Below are positions 27,867 through 36,190 of a DNA stretch of 64,000 nt, in pieces; positions within the stretch are counted from its first letter, which is position 1, and the number at the start of each line of letters is the position of its first letter. Under the pieces are notes generated by a model. That model was not told where the DNA came from. It did not search any database and was given only the letters and a program-made list of their open reading frames with translations. The DNA is from Pseudovibrio japonicus. Lineage in GTDB: Bacteria > Pseudomonadota > Alphaproteobacteria > Rhizobiales > Stappiaceae. Where the stretch lies: assembly GCF_014651595.1 (NCBI RefSeq), contig NZ_BMXE01000009.1, forward strand, positions 118,532 through 182,531, read 5' to 3'. Made by a program: the position numbers and the translations under genes.

Positions 27867-28292
27867 ATGGCAACCGCAGAATTGAAGCTCACGAAAAACC
27901 AGCGTCTTGTTCTGGACCTGCTGTGCTCCTCAGATGCACCCATGAGCGCATACTCAATTCTGGACCAGCTGCGCTCTGAAGGATTGCGCGCGCCGCTACA
28001 AGTCTATCGGGCGTTGGATAAGCTCATCGGGCTTGGTGTGGTGCATCGTCTTGAAAGCATGAATGCCTTTGTCGCCTGCGCCCATCCATCATGCCATTCG
28101 GTGGAGATGGTCGGCTTTGCAATCTGCGAAACCTGCGGCAAGGCTTTGGAATTTGCGGATAATGATATTGCCGAGATCCTGAGCGGCTGGGCCAGTGCCA
28201 ACGGCTTTGCAGCCAAATCAACCTCCATTGAGATCAAAGGCACCTGCGCGTCCTGCCAGCAAGCAGCGGAAAGTGCTTCAGGAGCTGAGTGA
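27867..28292 (+). CDS. zur: Fur family zinc uptake regulator
   Basis: 141 aa from the ATG at 27867 (an upstream TTG at 27852 is possible). N-terminal winged helix: LTKNQRLVLDLLCSSDAPMSAYSILDQLRSEG. Structural zinc cysteine pairs CETC and CASC, with C-H motifs (CAHPSCHSVE) for the sensory zinc, mark it as Zur rather than Fur. With zinc it would repress znuCB, probably at the palindrome near 26204. The 3' end overlaps the convergent unknown gene by 15 bases. Confidence 0.9.
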   Translation: MATAELKLTKNQRLVLDLLCSSDAPMSAYSILDQLRSEGLRAPLQVYRALDKLIGLGVVHRLESMNAFVACAHPSCHSVEMVGFAICETCGKALEFADNDIAEILSGWASANGFAAKSTSIEIKGTCASCQQAAESASGAE

Positions 28293-29030
28293 GAACCGGC
28301 GCCGCAGATCAAACAGGCTCGGCACATCGCTTTCTGTGTGATGCAGCTCGGAAGGATCAATCAGTTCTCGGGAAATCCAGTTTGTCGTGTAAAGCAGGGG
28401 CTTCTTTTGCTGTCGCTGACTTGGTTGCCCACCAAATCCACTGCCATCTACAAGAATAAGATCGCTGGGAAGTTTTCGTCTGAGTTCCGAAAGGCTTGAG
28501 AATAACAGTGATCGGTTCTTGCTGCACACTTGCAATCCGGTTGCTCGCTCCGCCAGACGTGCCAGCATGTCAGGGAAGGAGTTTGTCCGCTCACTCACCA
28601 CGTATCTGAGGAAAATACCCGGTGAGTAGTCCCCGAACAGGCTTTCTATAGCCTCTTCAGGGTGCACCTCACTGAGGTTGCGGAAGGGAATATAGAGTGC
28701 ATTCTCGCTGTTGTAGAAGCTTTCGTGACGAACAGTATTAAAGTGCCCCGGATGCTTAGAGGAAAACATGCGGTTCAATTGGTTCTCTTCAGGCTCCAGC
28801 TCCTCATTGATCACCCGAAGCCCACCACTATACAGCGGGTCCCCATAGGCGAGCACAAGAGCGCCGGAGATGCGCTGGAAGCTCTGGTCAAATTCTCTGT
28901 CAGGGGAGGGGCCGATGCTTAAGAGCAGATCAGATGCGATAAGAATGCGTGTCGGTATCGGACACGTTCCGCCATGATCGCTCCAAATGACCTTAAGGTC
29001 GCTCAAACTGGCAAAGTCGTTTGGCTGCAC
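28278..29030 (-). CDS. Hypothetical protein of 250 aa
   Basis: I do not recognise the family. The predicted protein is soluble and has no signal peptide or membrane segment. Visible traits are an N-terminal VIWSDHGGTCPIPTRILIASDLLLS, a central acidic region with SLFGDYSPGIFLRYVVSERT, and LPSDLILVDGSGFGGQPSQRQQKK near the C-terminus. Start is GTG at 29030. It overlaps the last 15 bases of zur on the opposite strand. The preceding minus-strand gene, 254 bases away, is a LuxR-type regulator, and the gap between them is rich in hairpins. Base composition and frame length support a real gene. Confidence 0.65.
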   Translation of the reverse strand: MQPNDFASLSDLKVIWSDHGGTCPIPTRILIASDLLLSIGPSPDREFDQSFQRISGALVLAYGDPLYSGGLRVINEELEPEENQLNRMFSSKHPGHFNTVRHESFYNSENALYIPFRNLSEVHPEEAIESLFGDYSPGIFLRYVVSERTNSFPDMLARLAERATGLQVCSKNRSLLFSSLSELRRKLPSDLILVDGSGFGGQPSQRQQKKPLLYTTNWISRELIDPSELHHTESDVPSLFDLRRRFSLSS

Positions 29031-29103
29031 AGTTCTCTAGTCCTTATTAAAGATTGAAGCTCGGCCTTGGGAGCCAATAAAATCAATAATGAGGACTAAT
29101 TGA

Positions 29104-29123
29104 CCCTACGGCAAGTCGTAGGG
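29104..29123. repeat. Inverted repeat 1 of the hairpin-rich gap
   Basis: CCCTACG and CGTAGGG are perfect 7-bp arms around GCAAGT. First of three hairpins in the gap between the LuxR-type gene and the unknown gene. Confidence 0.7.
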
Positions 29124-29170
29124 CGTGCAAACGATAAATCTGGAGAAACAAATCTCATTCTGTGGCAAGA

Positions 29171-29215
29171 GCGCTACAGCAACAGCAACTATTGGACTCG
29201 CTGCAACTGTAGCGC
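29171..29215. repeat. Inverted repeat 2 of the hairpin-rich gap
   Basis: Perfect 9-bp arms GCGCTACAG and CTGTAGCGC with a 27-base loop that itself contains CAGC/GCTG pairing. Confidence 0.7.
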
Positions 29216-29239
29216 CTGCAAAAGGAAGGAGAATAACCC

Positions 29240-29265
29240 GCGGCGAGGAGCGATATTATCGCCGC
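29240..29265. repeat. Inverted repeat 3 of the hairpin-rich gap
   Basis: Perfect 7-bp arms GCGGCGA and TCGCCGC with a 12-base loop containing a further GCGATA/TATCGC palindrome. It lies 19 bases beyond the end of the LuxR-type gene on its downstream side and may be its terminator. Confidence 0.65.
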
Positions 29266-29284
29266 AGGGGTGTGTCAGTCACGT

Positions 29285-30091
29285 TTAGGGCGCTGCCACA
29301 TAGGCAGGCTGCATCGTGGAGCCAGGTGTCGCGCCAGCGCCTGCACCGGCGACCTTGTAGCCATTTACCGCGCGGCGAGGTGTGCTCTTGCTGTTCGCTG
29401 ACTTGCGATTGCTACCGCGATAATCCACGTTGATGCCAAGCTCGTTGATCATGGCCACCAGCTGAGAGCGGGAATAAAAGCCCAGAGTGCTCAGCAGTGC
29501 TGATACGTGGTGCTTCACGGTCGCTTCGGAAATGCCCAGCTCATGTGCGATCTGTTTGTTCAGCTTACCTTCTTTCAGGTAAGTCAGAATGGTTGCCTGA
29601 CGGCGTGTCAGGTTCGCAAGACCTTCATAGAAATCGATGCTAAACGCATTCTGCGCTTCTTCACAATCAGAGATCAGTTCAACAGTGCCACCGGTCAGGA
29701 TGGCCTTGAAGACAGAAAAATCAGCAGTCTTTGGAACCGCAGCGCTTGCGCCACGTGCCACGAAGTAATCAGAAAGGCCCGGATTATCCTGCTCCAGCAG
29801 CATCACAAGGCTGGAGATCTCGTAACTCTCCAGCAGCGCGGATACAGTACCCAGACCTGGGGCTCCCTTCATGCGAGGGTTTACAAGCACAACTGCGGAA
29901 GGGTGAAGCTCTACCCAAGTCTGCAACTCGGAAAAGCTCTTCGTCACAAGTACATTCACGCCATGGCACTCATTGGAGTAGATACTCGCAAGTGCTCTGG
30001 AAAATGCCGGATGTGGATCACCAATAATAACAGTGTGCATGGAAACCTTCTCCCTTAGGGTTCCAACAGTGGAATGACGCTCCCGATACAT
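29285..30091 (-). CDS. LuxR/NarL-type regulator with degenerate receiver domain
   Basis: 268 aa from the ATG with GGGAGGAG in front; an internal ATG at codon 18 also has a ribosome site. Residues 19-130 have the response-regulator fold, but the phospho-acceptor position is N71 (VVLVNPRMKG), only one acidic residue (D25) remains of the usual pair, and the switch threonine/serine is absent (VMLLEQD). K121 is kept in VPKTAD. Residues about 160-215 form the LuxR helix-turn-helix: LTRRQATILTYLKEGKLNKQIAHELGISEATVKHHVSALL. The tail (about 225-268) is basic, then Ala/Gly-rich. It probably acts without phosphorylation. The target is unknown. Confidence 0.85.
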   Translation of the reverse strand: MYRERHSTVGTLREKVSMHTVIIGDPHPAFSRALASIYSNECHGVNVLVTKSFSELQTWVELHPSAVVLVNPRMKGAPGLGTVSALLESYEISSLVMLLEQDNPGLSDYFVARGASAAVPKTADFSVFKAILTGGTVELISDCEEAQNAFSIDFYEGLANLTRRQATILTYLKEGKLNKQIAHELGISEATVKHHVSALLSTLGFYSRSQLVAMINELGINVDYRGSNRKSANSKSTPRRAVNGYKVAGAGAGATPGSTMQPAYVAAP

Positions 30092-30188
30092 AATTTCTCC
30101 TCCCTAAACTATGCACTAAGTGTTTCGTCTTATCTCTTGAAAAAAATACATGCATATGGTTTTTTTACAAGCGTTGTTGTGAGGCTAC

Positions 30189-30836
30189 ATGAAAAATAAT
30201 TTTCCTGATTCCACCGAAACGCGTAAATCGACCCAGGCTGCAAAGAGTGATCGCATGCGTAAGGAGATACTCCTTGCTGCGATCAGCTGTTTGTATGAAC
30301 TTGGCTATCACCGTGCATCTATTAAGAAAATTACGGAAAAGACTAAATTTTCTCAGGGTGCGCTGCAGCATCATTTCCACACCAAAGAAGATTTAATGGT
30401 CTTCGTACTGGAACGTTTGTTGGCTAAATCAGTTCGCTTGACTTTGGAGTGGTTGAACGAAATCGGTGAGGATAAAAGCAGAATTTCCGAGCTGACAATC
30501 AAATGGTGGACGAATCAGGCGAACTCTCCAGAGTACCTCGCCATGATGGAAATTCTTGTTGCAGCGCGAACAGAAGATGCGCTGCGTCGTCGCATCAAAC
30601 CCACCTTTGACAACTTTGCAAGGGTCACTGACGATCGAATTCTGGCAATCTTCGAGAACGATAATATAAGCCACGCCAAGGCGCGCACGCTCATCACAGC
30701 CTCACGACAGATGATGACGGGGCTGATCACCTCGGATGGTTTGTTTATGAATGAGGAAGAAAAGCAGGCCTACATTGAGCACTGGGCGACGTTTCTGCAG
30801 CAACTTTTCGAGCAAAAAGTTCAAGAAACGATGTAG
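30189..30836 (+). CDS. TetR/AcrR family transcriptional regulator
   Basis: 215 aa. N-terminal helix-turn-helix at residues about 23-70: ILLAAISCLYELGYHRASIKKITEKTKFSQGALQHHFHTKEDL. The C-terminal ligand domain is all-helical and not assignable. It is divergent from the LuxR-type gene with 97 bases between the starts, so the two may share control. The start ATG follows GTGAGG. No transporter or enzyme stands beside it that would name the ligand. Confidence 0.88.
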   Translation: MKNNFPDSTETRKSTQAAKSDRMRKEILLAAISCLYELGYHRASIKKITEKTKFSQGALQHHFHTKEDLMVFVLERLLAKSVRLTLEWLNEIGEDKSRISELTIKWWTNQANSPEYLAMMEILVAARTEDALRRRIKPTFDNFARVTDDRILAIFENDNISHAKARTLITASRQMMTGLITSDGLFMNEEEKQAYIEHWATFLQQLFEQKVQETM

Positions 30837-30851
30837 ACTAAAGTCTATGTG

Positions 30852-30876
30852 GCATCCGGGCGCGGGGCCCGAATGC
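30852..30876. terminator. Hairpin between the TetR gene and the convergent SCP2 gene
   Basis: Stem GCATCCGGGC / GCCCGAATGC with one mismatch and a short loop. There is no long T-run. Confidence 0.5.
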
Positions 30877-30897
30877 ACGATCTCATATTAGCCGCGA

Positions 30898-31179
30898 TTA
30901 GATCAGCTGGCTAAGCTTCATTGCAATGCTCATGTCACCATCAATGGTGAACTTGCCCTGCATGAATGCTGCTGTTGGATCCAGATCGCCAGCAATCAGA
31001 GACTGAAGGTCTTCAAAAGAAACACCAATGGTACAATCAACATCCTGATTGTCGGTGGAGATTGAGTTGCCATCAATCACCAGGATACCATCATCACCAC
31101 AGTCAAACTTGAGAGAGCTGTCAAAGTCGCTGGATTCAACGCGGCCTTTCAGGTCATTTACAATTGCGTCCATGCTCAT
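30898..31179 (-). CDS. SCP-2 sterol-transfer family protein
   Basis: 93 aa, a stand-alone SCP2 domain that binds lipids or acyl-CoA in a hydrophobic tunnel. Typical family blocks are ILVIDGNSIS, DVDCTIGVSFEDLQSLIAGDLDPTAAFMQGKFTIDGDMSIAMKLSQLI, the last being the well-known C-terminal signature. Start chosen at 31179, eight bases after GGAGGA; the frame is open five codons further. It is isolated from lipid genes; the physiological ligand is unknown. Confidence 0.9.
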   Translation of the reverse strand: MSMDAIVNDLKGRVESSDFDSSLKFDCGDDGILVIDGNSISTDNQDVDCTIGVSFEDLQSLIAGDLDPTAAFMQGKFTIDGDMSIAMKLSQLI

Positions 31180-31356
31180 ATTTGTTTCCTCCATCTGGTA
31201 GTTTTCAGTATTTAAAAAGCTCGGTCAGATGCCTAAAGTGTCCTACCCACTACTTTACGTGTTACGCATCAGGCATCTTGTTAACGTAAGCGTAATCCAG
31301 CATTCGCTGAATGTAAAGAGATCAGATACTGGTTCTTATTGATTACCCATGCTGCC

Positions 31357-31728
31357 TTAGTAGGAGGCGCCTGCCAGTTGCTCCGCCAGTGATTTCGTCT
31401 TTTCAGTTGTAATATCACCGGTATGCTTGGTTGCGACGGGCTCCATCAGCACGATCCAACATTCCTCCTCCGCAACAGGGTTGTGCATTTTTCCCTTAGG
31501 GACCACGTGAAAGTCCCCCTCGTTGAGTGTAACAGCGTCCCCTTCATACTCAATCGTGACGCTTCCCTTCACAACATAGAAGAGCTCATCTTCTTCATCG
31601 TGCTTGTGCCAGGCGAGATCTCCTTTGACCTTCGCAACCTTAACATATTGGTCGTTCACTTGTGCGACGACCCGAGGGGACCAGTAGTCAGTGACCTTCT
31701 CAAACTCAGAAATAAAGTTGCCAATCAT
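31357..31728 (-). CDS. Cupin domain protein
   Basis: 123 aa from the ATG at 31728 (GAGG six bases upstream). Single cupin barrel: motif 1 WHKHDEEDELFYVVKGSVTIE with the metal-binding H-x-H and E, motif 2 GDFHVVPKGKMHNP with the last histidine. All four metal ligands appear present, so it may be a small metal-dependent enzyme or binding protein. No neighbour hints at a substrate. Confidence 0.88.
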   Translation of the reverse strand: MIGNFISEFEKVTDYWSPRVVAQVNDQYVKVAKVKGDLAWHKHDEEDELFYVVKGSVTIEYEGDAVTLNEGDFHVVPKGKMHNPVAEEECWIVLMEPVATKHTGDITTEKTKSLAEQLAGASY

Positions 31729-31843
31729 AAAAAGCCTCATGCAAACACACTAGTAATGGATATATGGGAGTGTCGCGGGCAGGAACAACATGAGCCATCG
31801 CACATTCATTGACGTTTGTTTGCAAGCCGCTATAAGCGCCTCC

Positions 31844-32521
31844 ATGAACAGTCCAAGCACACCCTTTATATACGCGCCGCCCACGGAGCCCTTCCTTGAT
31901 GTTGTCCATCAGGACGATCAGCTTCTGGTTCTCAACAAGCCGAGCGGCTTGCTGAGCGTCCCTGGCCGCGCAGAGGAGCATAAGGACTGTCTGGAGAGCA
32001 GGGCGCAATCAGTCTATTCAACGGCCACCACCATCCACCGGCTGGATATGGATACCTCTGGCCTGCTTGTCATGGCCATGAACAAAGACGCCCATCGTCA
32101 TGTGGGCCTCCAGTTCGAAAAGCGTATGATACGCAAAACCTACATTGCCCGTGTCTGGGGCCATCTGAGGGCAGAGCAGGGCGAGGTTGATCTTCCCCTG
32201 CGCTGCGACTGGCCCAATCGCCCAAAGCAAATGGTTGACCATGAGCTGGGCCGTTCCGCACTCACCAAATGGGAAGTCGTGAATCGCGAGGACAAAACAA
32301 CCCTCGTTAAACTGATGCCGGTCACTGGACGCTCCCACCAGCTGCGTGTGCACATGCTGGCCCTTGGCCATCCAATCGTGGGAGACCGCTTCTATGCAGA
32401 AGGGGAGGCGCTAACCTTCTCAGATCGGCTACACCTCCACGCCCAGACCCTCGAACTGCGCCATCCCATTGGCGGCGAGTACAACACCTTCACAGCATCC
32501 TGCCCATTCTTGGATCTATAA
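31844..32521 (+). CDS. rluA: Dual-specificity 23S rRNA/tRNA pseudouridine synthase RluA
   Basis: 225 aa from the ATG at 31844; the frame is open to 31790. Converts specific uridines in 23S rRNA and several tRNAs to pseudouridine. The N-terminus (QDDQLLVLNKPSGLLSVPGRAEEHKD) lines up closely with E. coli RluA, the catalytic aspartate lies in HRLDMDTSGLLV, and PLRCDWPNRPKQ and TGRSHQLRVHMLALGHPIVGDRFY are also nearly as in E. coli. The protein lacks an S4 domain, as RluA does. Confidence 0.93.
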   Translation: MNSPSTPFIYAPPTEPFLDVVHQDDQLLVLNKPSGLLSVPGRAEEHKDCLESRAQSVYSTATTIHRLDMDTSGLLVMAMNKDAHRHVGLQFEKRMIRKTYIARVWGHLRAEQGEVDLPLRCDWPNRPKQMVDHELGRSALTKWEVVNREDKTTLVKLMPVTGRSHQLRVHMLALGHPIVGDRFYAEGEALTFSDRLHLHAQTLELRHPIGGEYNTFTASCPFLDL

Positions 32522-32828
32522 GCCGCAGATAAAACTTGGGTTTAGTAAATTTGTAAGAATTAGTAATATTAAATACGAGCAATTGCCTATTTTGCGCGAG
32601 TAAGGCGCATTATTCACAAGCACTAGGTGAAAATACCCCTGAATGACCACAGGGAAGTAACTTTGTCGCAGTTTAGGTCAAAGAACTTGTCCTAAAAACA
32701 CAGAGCTACGAACAGGGCACAGAAACATCCATTGCTTTACCTGGTTAACATATTGAACTGAAAATGGAATATCACTGAATATACGCGCTGAAACTGTATG
32801 CAATGCTATGCAAAAAATGACAAGTGTC

Positions 32829-32842
32829 TTGCTTGTGATCAA
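32829..32842. promoter_or_regulatory. FNR/ANR-like box upstream of adhE
   Basis: TTGCTTGTGATCAA matches the FNR consensus TTGAT-N4-ATCAA at nine of ten positions. It stands 212 bases before the adhE start codon, suggesting oxygen-dependent control. Confidence 0.65.
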
Positions 32843-32908
32843 TTCAGTCGCTGAATGCAGCTCGTAGACACTGAGTTTTATGACATCCTATTCATATATC
32901 TCTGTTTT

Positions 32909-32922
32909 TTGACTTATGTCAT
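32909..32922. promoter_or_regulatory. Second FNR/CRP-like box upstream of adhE
   Basis: TTGACTTATGTCAT is symmetric in TGAC / GTCA and matches the FNR consensus at seven of ten positions. It is centred 73 bases after the centre of the first box (about seven helical turns). Confidence 0.45.
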
Positions 32923-33053
32923 GCGCCTGCCACAAGATGTGACCAATAATATCCGTGTCGAAGAGAAGAACAGCTTCCTCCCTTGAACTGTTTTGTGACA
33001 AATGCCGATCTGCTGTCACGTTTCGTCTTCGGTTCTTGCCCACGGAGAAGAAA

Positions 33054-35723
33054 ATGCCTGTCACTAATCGCCAAGAACTAGACGCCCTGGTCGCCCGGGT
33101 TAAAAAAGCGCAACAAGTCTATGCAACATACACTCAGGAACAGGTAGATAAGATCTTCCGCGCCGCAGCTCTGGCAGCTGCCGACGCTCGTATCCCGCTC
33201 TCCCGCATGGCGGTTGAAGAGACCGGTATGGGCGTAATGGAAGACAAGGTAATCAAAAACCAGTTCGCATCTGAGTACATCTACAATAAATACAAGGATG
33301 AGCAGACCTGCGGTATCCTGTCTGAAGATGACACCTTCGGCACAATCACCATTGCAGAACCAACAGGCATCATCTGCGGCATCGTTCCAACAACGAATCC
33401 GACCTCTACTGCAATTTTTAAAGCGCTCATTTCTTTGAAGACCCGCAACGGTATCATCTTTAGCCCGCACCCACGTGCCAAGTTGGCAACCAACGAAGCA
33501 GCACGCATCGTTCTGGAAGCTGCCATCAAAGCAGGGGCTCCGAAAGACATCATTGGTTGGATTGACGTTCCATCTGTAGAACTCTCCAACGCGCTGATGA
33601 CCCACGATGGAATCAACCTGATCCTCGCAACCGGCGGTCCGGGCATGGTGAAGGCTGCTTACTCTTCCGGTAAACCTGCCATCGGCGTGGGTGCTGGTAA
33701 CACACCAGTGGTCGTGGATGAATTTGCAGACGTAAAACGCATGGTCGCATCTGTGCTCATGTCCAAAACCTTCGACAACGGCGTGATCTGTGCATCTGAG
33801 CAGTCTGTCATTGTTGTAGAAGACGTCTACGAGCAGGTAAAAGAACGCTTCTCAACCCACAAAGGCTACATCCTGAAAGGGAAAGAGCTTCAGGCTGTTA
33901 AAGACGTTCTGCTGAAAAACGGTGCGCTCAACGCTGCAATCGTTGGTCAGCCTGCCGCAAAAATCGCTGATATGGCTGGCGTCAAAGTTCCAGCTGACAC
34001 CAAGATCCTTATTGGCGAGGTCACAGAGGCAAGCGAAGCAGAAGCATTCGCCCACGAAAAACTGTCTCCAACTCTGGCCATGTACAAAGCCAAGAACTTC
34101 GACGCGGCCTGCGACATTGCTGAGAAGCTGGTCACAATGGGCGGCATCGGTCACACCTCTGTATTCTATACAGATCAGGACCGCTGCGAAGATCGCGTCA
34201 AAGAGTTCGGTCGCCGCATGAAGACCGCTCGTATTCTGATCAACACACCAGCCTCCCACGGCGGTATCGGTGACCTTTACAACTTCTCTCTTGCTCCATC
34301 CCTGACACTGGGTTGTGGCTCTTGGGGTGGTAACTCCATCAGTGAGAACGTTGGTCCAAAGCACCTGATCAATAAGAAGACCGTTGCGAAGCGAGCAGAA
34401 AACATGTTGTGGCACAAACTGCCTGAATCCATCTACTTCCGTCGCGGTTGTCTGCCAATCGCACTGGGTGACCTTGAAGGCAAAAAACGCGCTCTGATTG
34501 TCACCGATGGCTTCCTCTTCAAGAATGGCTACACCGACGAAACCGTTCGTGTGCTGAAGAGCATGGGAATGGAAACTGACGTCTTCTACGAAGTGGAAGC
34601 AGATCCAACACTATCCGTCGTGCGCAAAGGTGCAGAACTCTGCCGGACCTTCAAGCCAGACGTGATTGTTGCTCTGGGTGGTGGTTCTCCAATGGATGCC
34701 GCAAAGATCATGTGGGTCATGTACGAGCACCCGGAAGTAGACTTTGCTGATCTTGCCCTGCGCTTCATGGACATCCGCAAACGTATCTACAAGTTCCCGA
34801 AAATGGGTGAAAAGGCCATGATGGTCGCGATCCCAACCACATCTGGTACTGGCTCTGAAGTGACCCCGTTCGCAGTGGTAACTGACGATGAATCCGGTCA
34901 GAAATACCCGATTGCGGACTATGAGCTGACCCCGAACATGGCAATCGTTGACGCCAACCTCGTCATGAACATGCCGAAGTCTCTGACTGCCTTCGGTGGT
35001 ATCGATGCCATCACCCACGCTACAGAAGCTTATGTCTCTGTTCTGGCCAACGAATACTCTGATGGTCAGGCCTTGCAGGCGCTGAAGCTTCTGAAAGAGA
35101 ACCTGGTTGAAAGCTACGAAAAGGGCGCAGAGGCACCTGTGGCTCGTGAAAAGGTCCACAACGGCGCAACAATCGCTGGTATTGCCTTCGCGAACTCCTT
35201 CCTGGGTGTCTGCCACTCTATTGCCCACAAGGTTGGTGCTACCTTCCACGTGCCGCATGGTCTGGCAAATGCGATGCTGATCTCTAACGTGATCCGCTAC
35301 AACGCAAACGACAACCCAACCAAGCAGACTGCGTTCTCTCAGTACGACCGTCCGCAAGCCAAATGCCGCTACGGTGACATAGCAGATCACCTTGGTCTGA
35401 CTGCAGCTGGCGACGACAATGACGCAAAGGTTGAGAAACTTGTTGCATGGATCGAGAACGTCAAGAAGTCTCTCGAGATCCCAGCTGGCTTCAAGGACCT
35501 GGGCATCACTGAAGAGCAGTTCATGGCCAAGCTTGATGAAGTCGCAGTGGAAGCATTTGATGATCAGTGCACCGGTGCAAACCCACGCTACCCACTGATT
35601 GACGAGATCAAACAGCTCCTTCTCGATGGCTTCTACGGTCGCGTCTATGTAGAGGGCCGCGCGGAGGATGTGGTGGATCTTGCAGAGGAAAAAGCGAAGA
35701 AAGCTTCCAAAGCTAAAGCTTAA
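33054..35723 (+). CDS. adhE: Bifunctional acetaldehyde-CoA / alcohol dehydrogenase
   Basis: 889 aa from the ATG at 33054 (GGAGAAG in front); the frame is open to 32955. Reduces acetyl-CoA to acetaldehyde and then ethanol, regenerating two NAD+ under fermentation. The N-terminal aldehyde dehydrogenase half carries C246 in NGVICASEQS, as in E. coli AdhE. The C-terminal iron-type alcohol dehydrogenase half has GGGSPMDAAKIMW, TTSGTGSEVTPFAV and the metal ligands in GGIDAITHATEAY and GVCHSIAHKVGATFHVPHG. Length is as expected for a spirosome-forming AdhE. Codon use is strongly biased, hinting at high expression. Followed by a strong terminator. Confidence 0.96.
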   Translation: MPVTNRQELDALVARVKKAQQVYATYTQEQVDKIFRAAALAAADARIPLSRMAVEETGMGVMEDKVIKNQFASEYIYNKYKDEQTCGILSEDDTFGTITIAEPTGIICGIVPTTNPTSTAIFKALISLKTRNGIIFSPHPRAKLATNEAARIVLEAAIKAGAPKDIIGWIDVPSVELSNALMTHDGINLILATGGPGMVKAAYSSGKPAIGVGAGNTPVVVDEFADVKRMVASVLMSKTFDNGVICASEQSVIVVEDVYEQVKERFSTHKGYILKGKELQAVKDVLLKNGALNAAIVGQPAAKIADMAGVKVPADTKILIGEVTEASEAEAFAHEKLSPTLAMYKAKNFDAACDIAEKLVTMGGIGHTSVFYTDQDRCEDRVKEFGRRMKTARILINTPASHGGIGDLYNFSLAPSLTLGCGSWGGNSISENVGPKHLINKKTVAKRAENMLWHKLPESIYFRRGCLPIALGDLEGKKRALIVTDGFLFKNGYTDETVRVLKSMGMETDVFYEVEADPTLSVVRKGAELCRTFKPDVIVALGGGSPMDAAKIMWVMYEHPEVDFADLALRFMDIRKRIYKFPKMGEKAMMVAIPTTSGTGSEVTPFAVVTDDESGQKYPIADYELTPNMAIVDANLVMNMPKSLTAFGGIDAITHATEAYVSVLANEYSDGQALQALKLLKENLVESYEKGAEAPVAREKVHNGATIAGIAFANSFLGVCHSIAHKVGATFHVPHGLANAMLISNVIRYNANDNPTKQTAFSQYDRPQAKCRYGDIADHLGLTAAGDDNDAKVEKLVAWIENVKKSLEIPAGFKDLGITEEQFMAKLDEVAVEAFDDQCTGANPRYPLIDEIKQLLLDGFYGRVYVEGRAEDVVDLAEEKAKKASKAKA

Positions 35724-35748
35724 TTCTCGCAGCACACATTGCGGCTCG

Positions 35749-35784
35749 AAAAAAAGCCCCGGGGCATACGCTCCGGGGCTTTTG
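35749..35784 (+). terminator. Intrinsic terminator of adhE
   Basis: Stem AGCCCCGG / CCGGGGCT, ten-base loop, preceded by an A-run and followed by TTTT. It can work in both directions. Confidence 0.92.
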
Positions 35785-36190
35785 CATGATCAAGTCAAAG
35801 ACTACCTTGTTATGTAATATGGATTATGGACACGCCTTAGTTGCGCAAAAGCCACAATATCTCCCGATAAGATTCCGCGGTGTTCAAAGTCTCTTCCGCT
35901 ATATCCGTTGATTTGCTTATGCTGGCCGCCTTGTTTCACAACGCGAGAAATCAATTTTGCCTATGTAATCACCGGTCTCTTTTAGTCTATCATTGTTCCG
36001 TAACAGACACTCTGTTGCGGCGCGCTTTCTGTTGCGCGGATGGTGGCATGAGACCGGTTTGGCCTCGTGATTTCTGGTACCATCCATGCGCACTTTTGCG
36101 CGCTGCTTTTTTTAAAATCCTTTGCCTTACCGTGTGCTGTAACGGCGTCATGCTGTCCATCCGCTTTTTGATAAGTGGAAATCATAAAGC
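35785..36190. other. Gap between adhE terminator and the DUF1062 gene
   Basis: About 400 bases, AT-rich in part. One clear hairpin: CCG-TAACAGA / TCTGTTG-CGG at 35998-36020. A reading frame from 35880 of 132 codons runs into the next gene in another frame and shows no domain. I see no supported gene. Confidence 0.5.

Larger units (their letters stand above)
32522..33053. promoter_or_regulatory. Long upstream region of adhE
   Basis: 532 bases, AT-rich, no gene. It carries two FNR-like boxes (32829-32842 and 32909-32922) and the ribosome site GGAGAAG at about 33044-33050. The long leader suggests complex control of adhE. Confidence 0.6.

Noticed and set aside
29125..29433. 102-codon plus-strand frame starting with GTG in the hairpin-rich gap
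   Set aside because: It runs antisense into the LuxR-type gene and crosses the hairpins; arginine/cysteine-rich end is typical of shadow frames.
34611..35735. 374-codon frame antisense to adhE
   Set aside because: Mirror of the strongly biased adhE codons; the translated product is rich in Cys, His and Val patterns with no domain.
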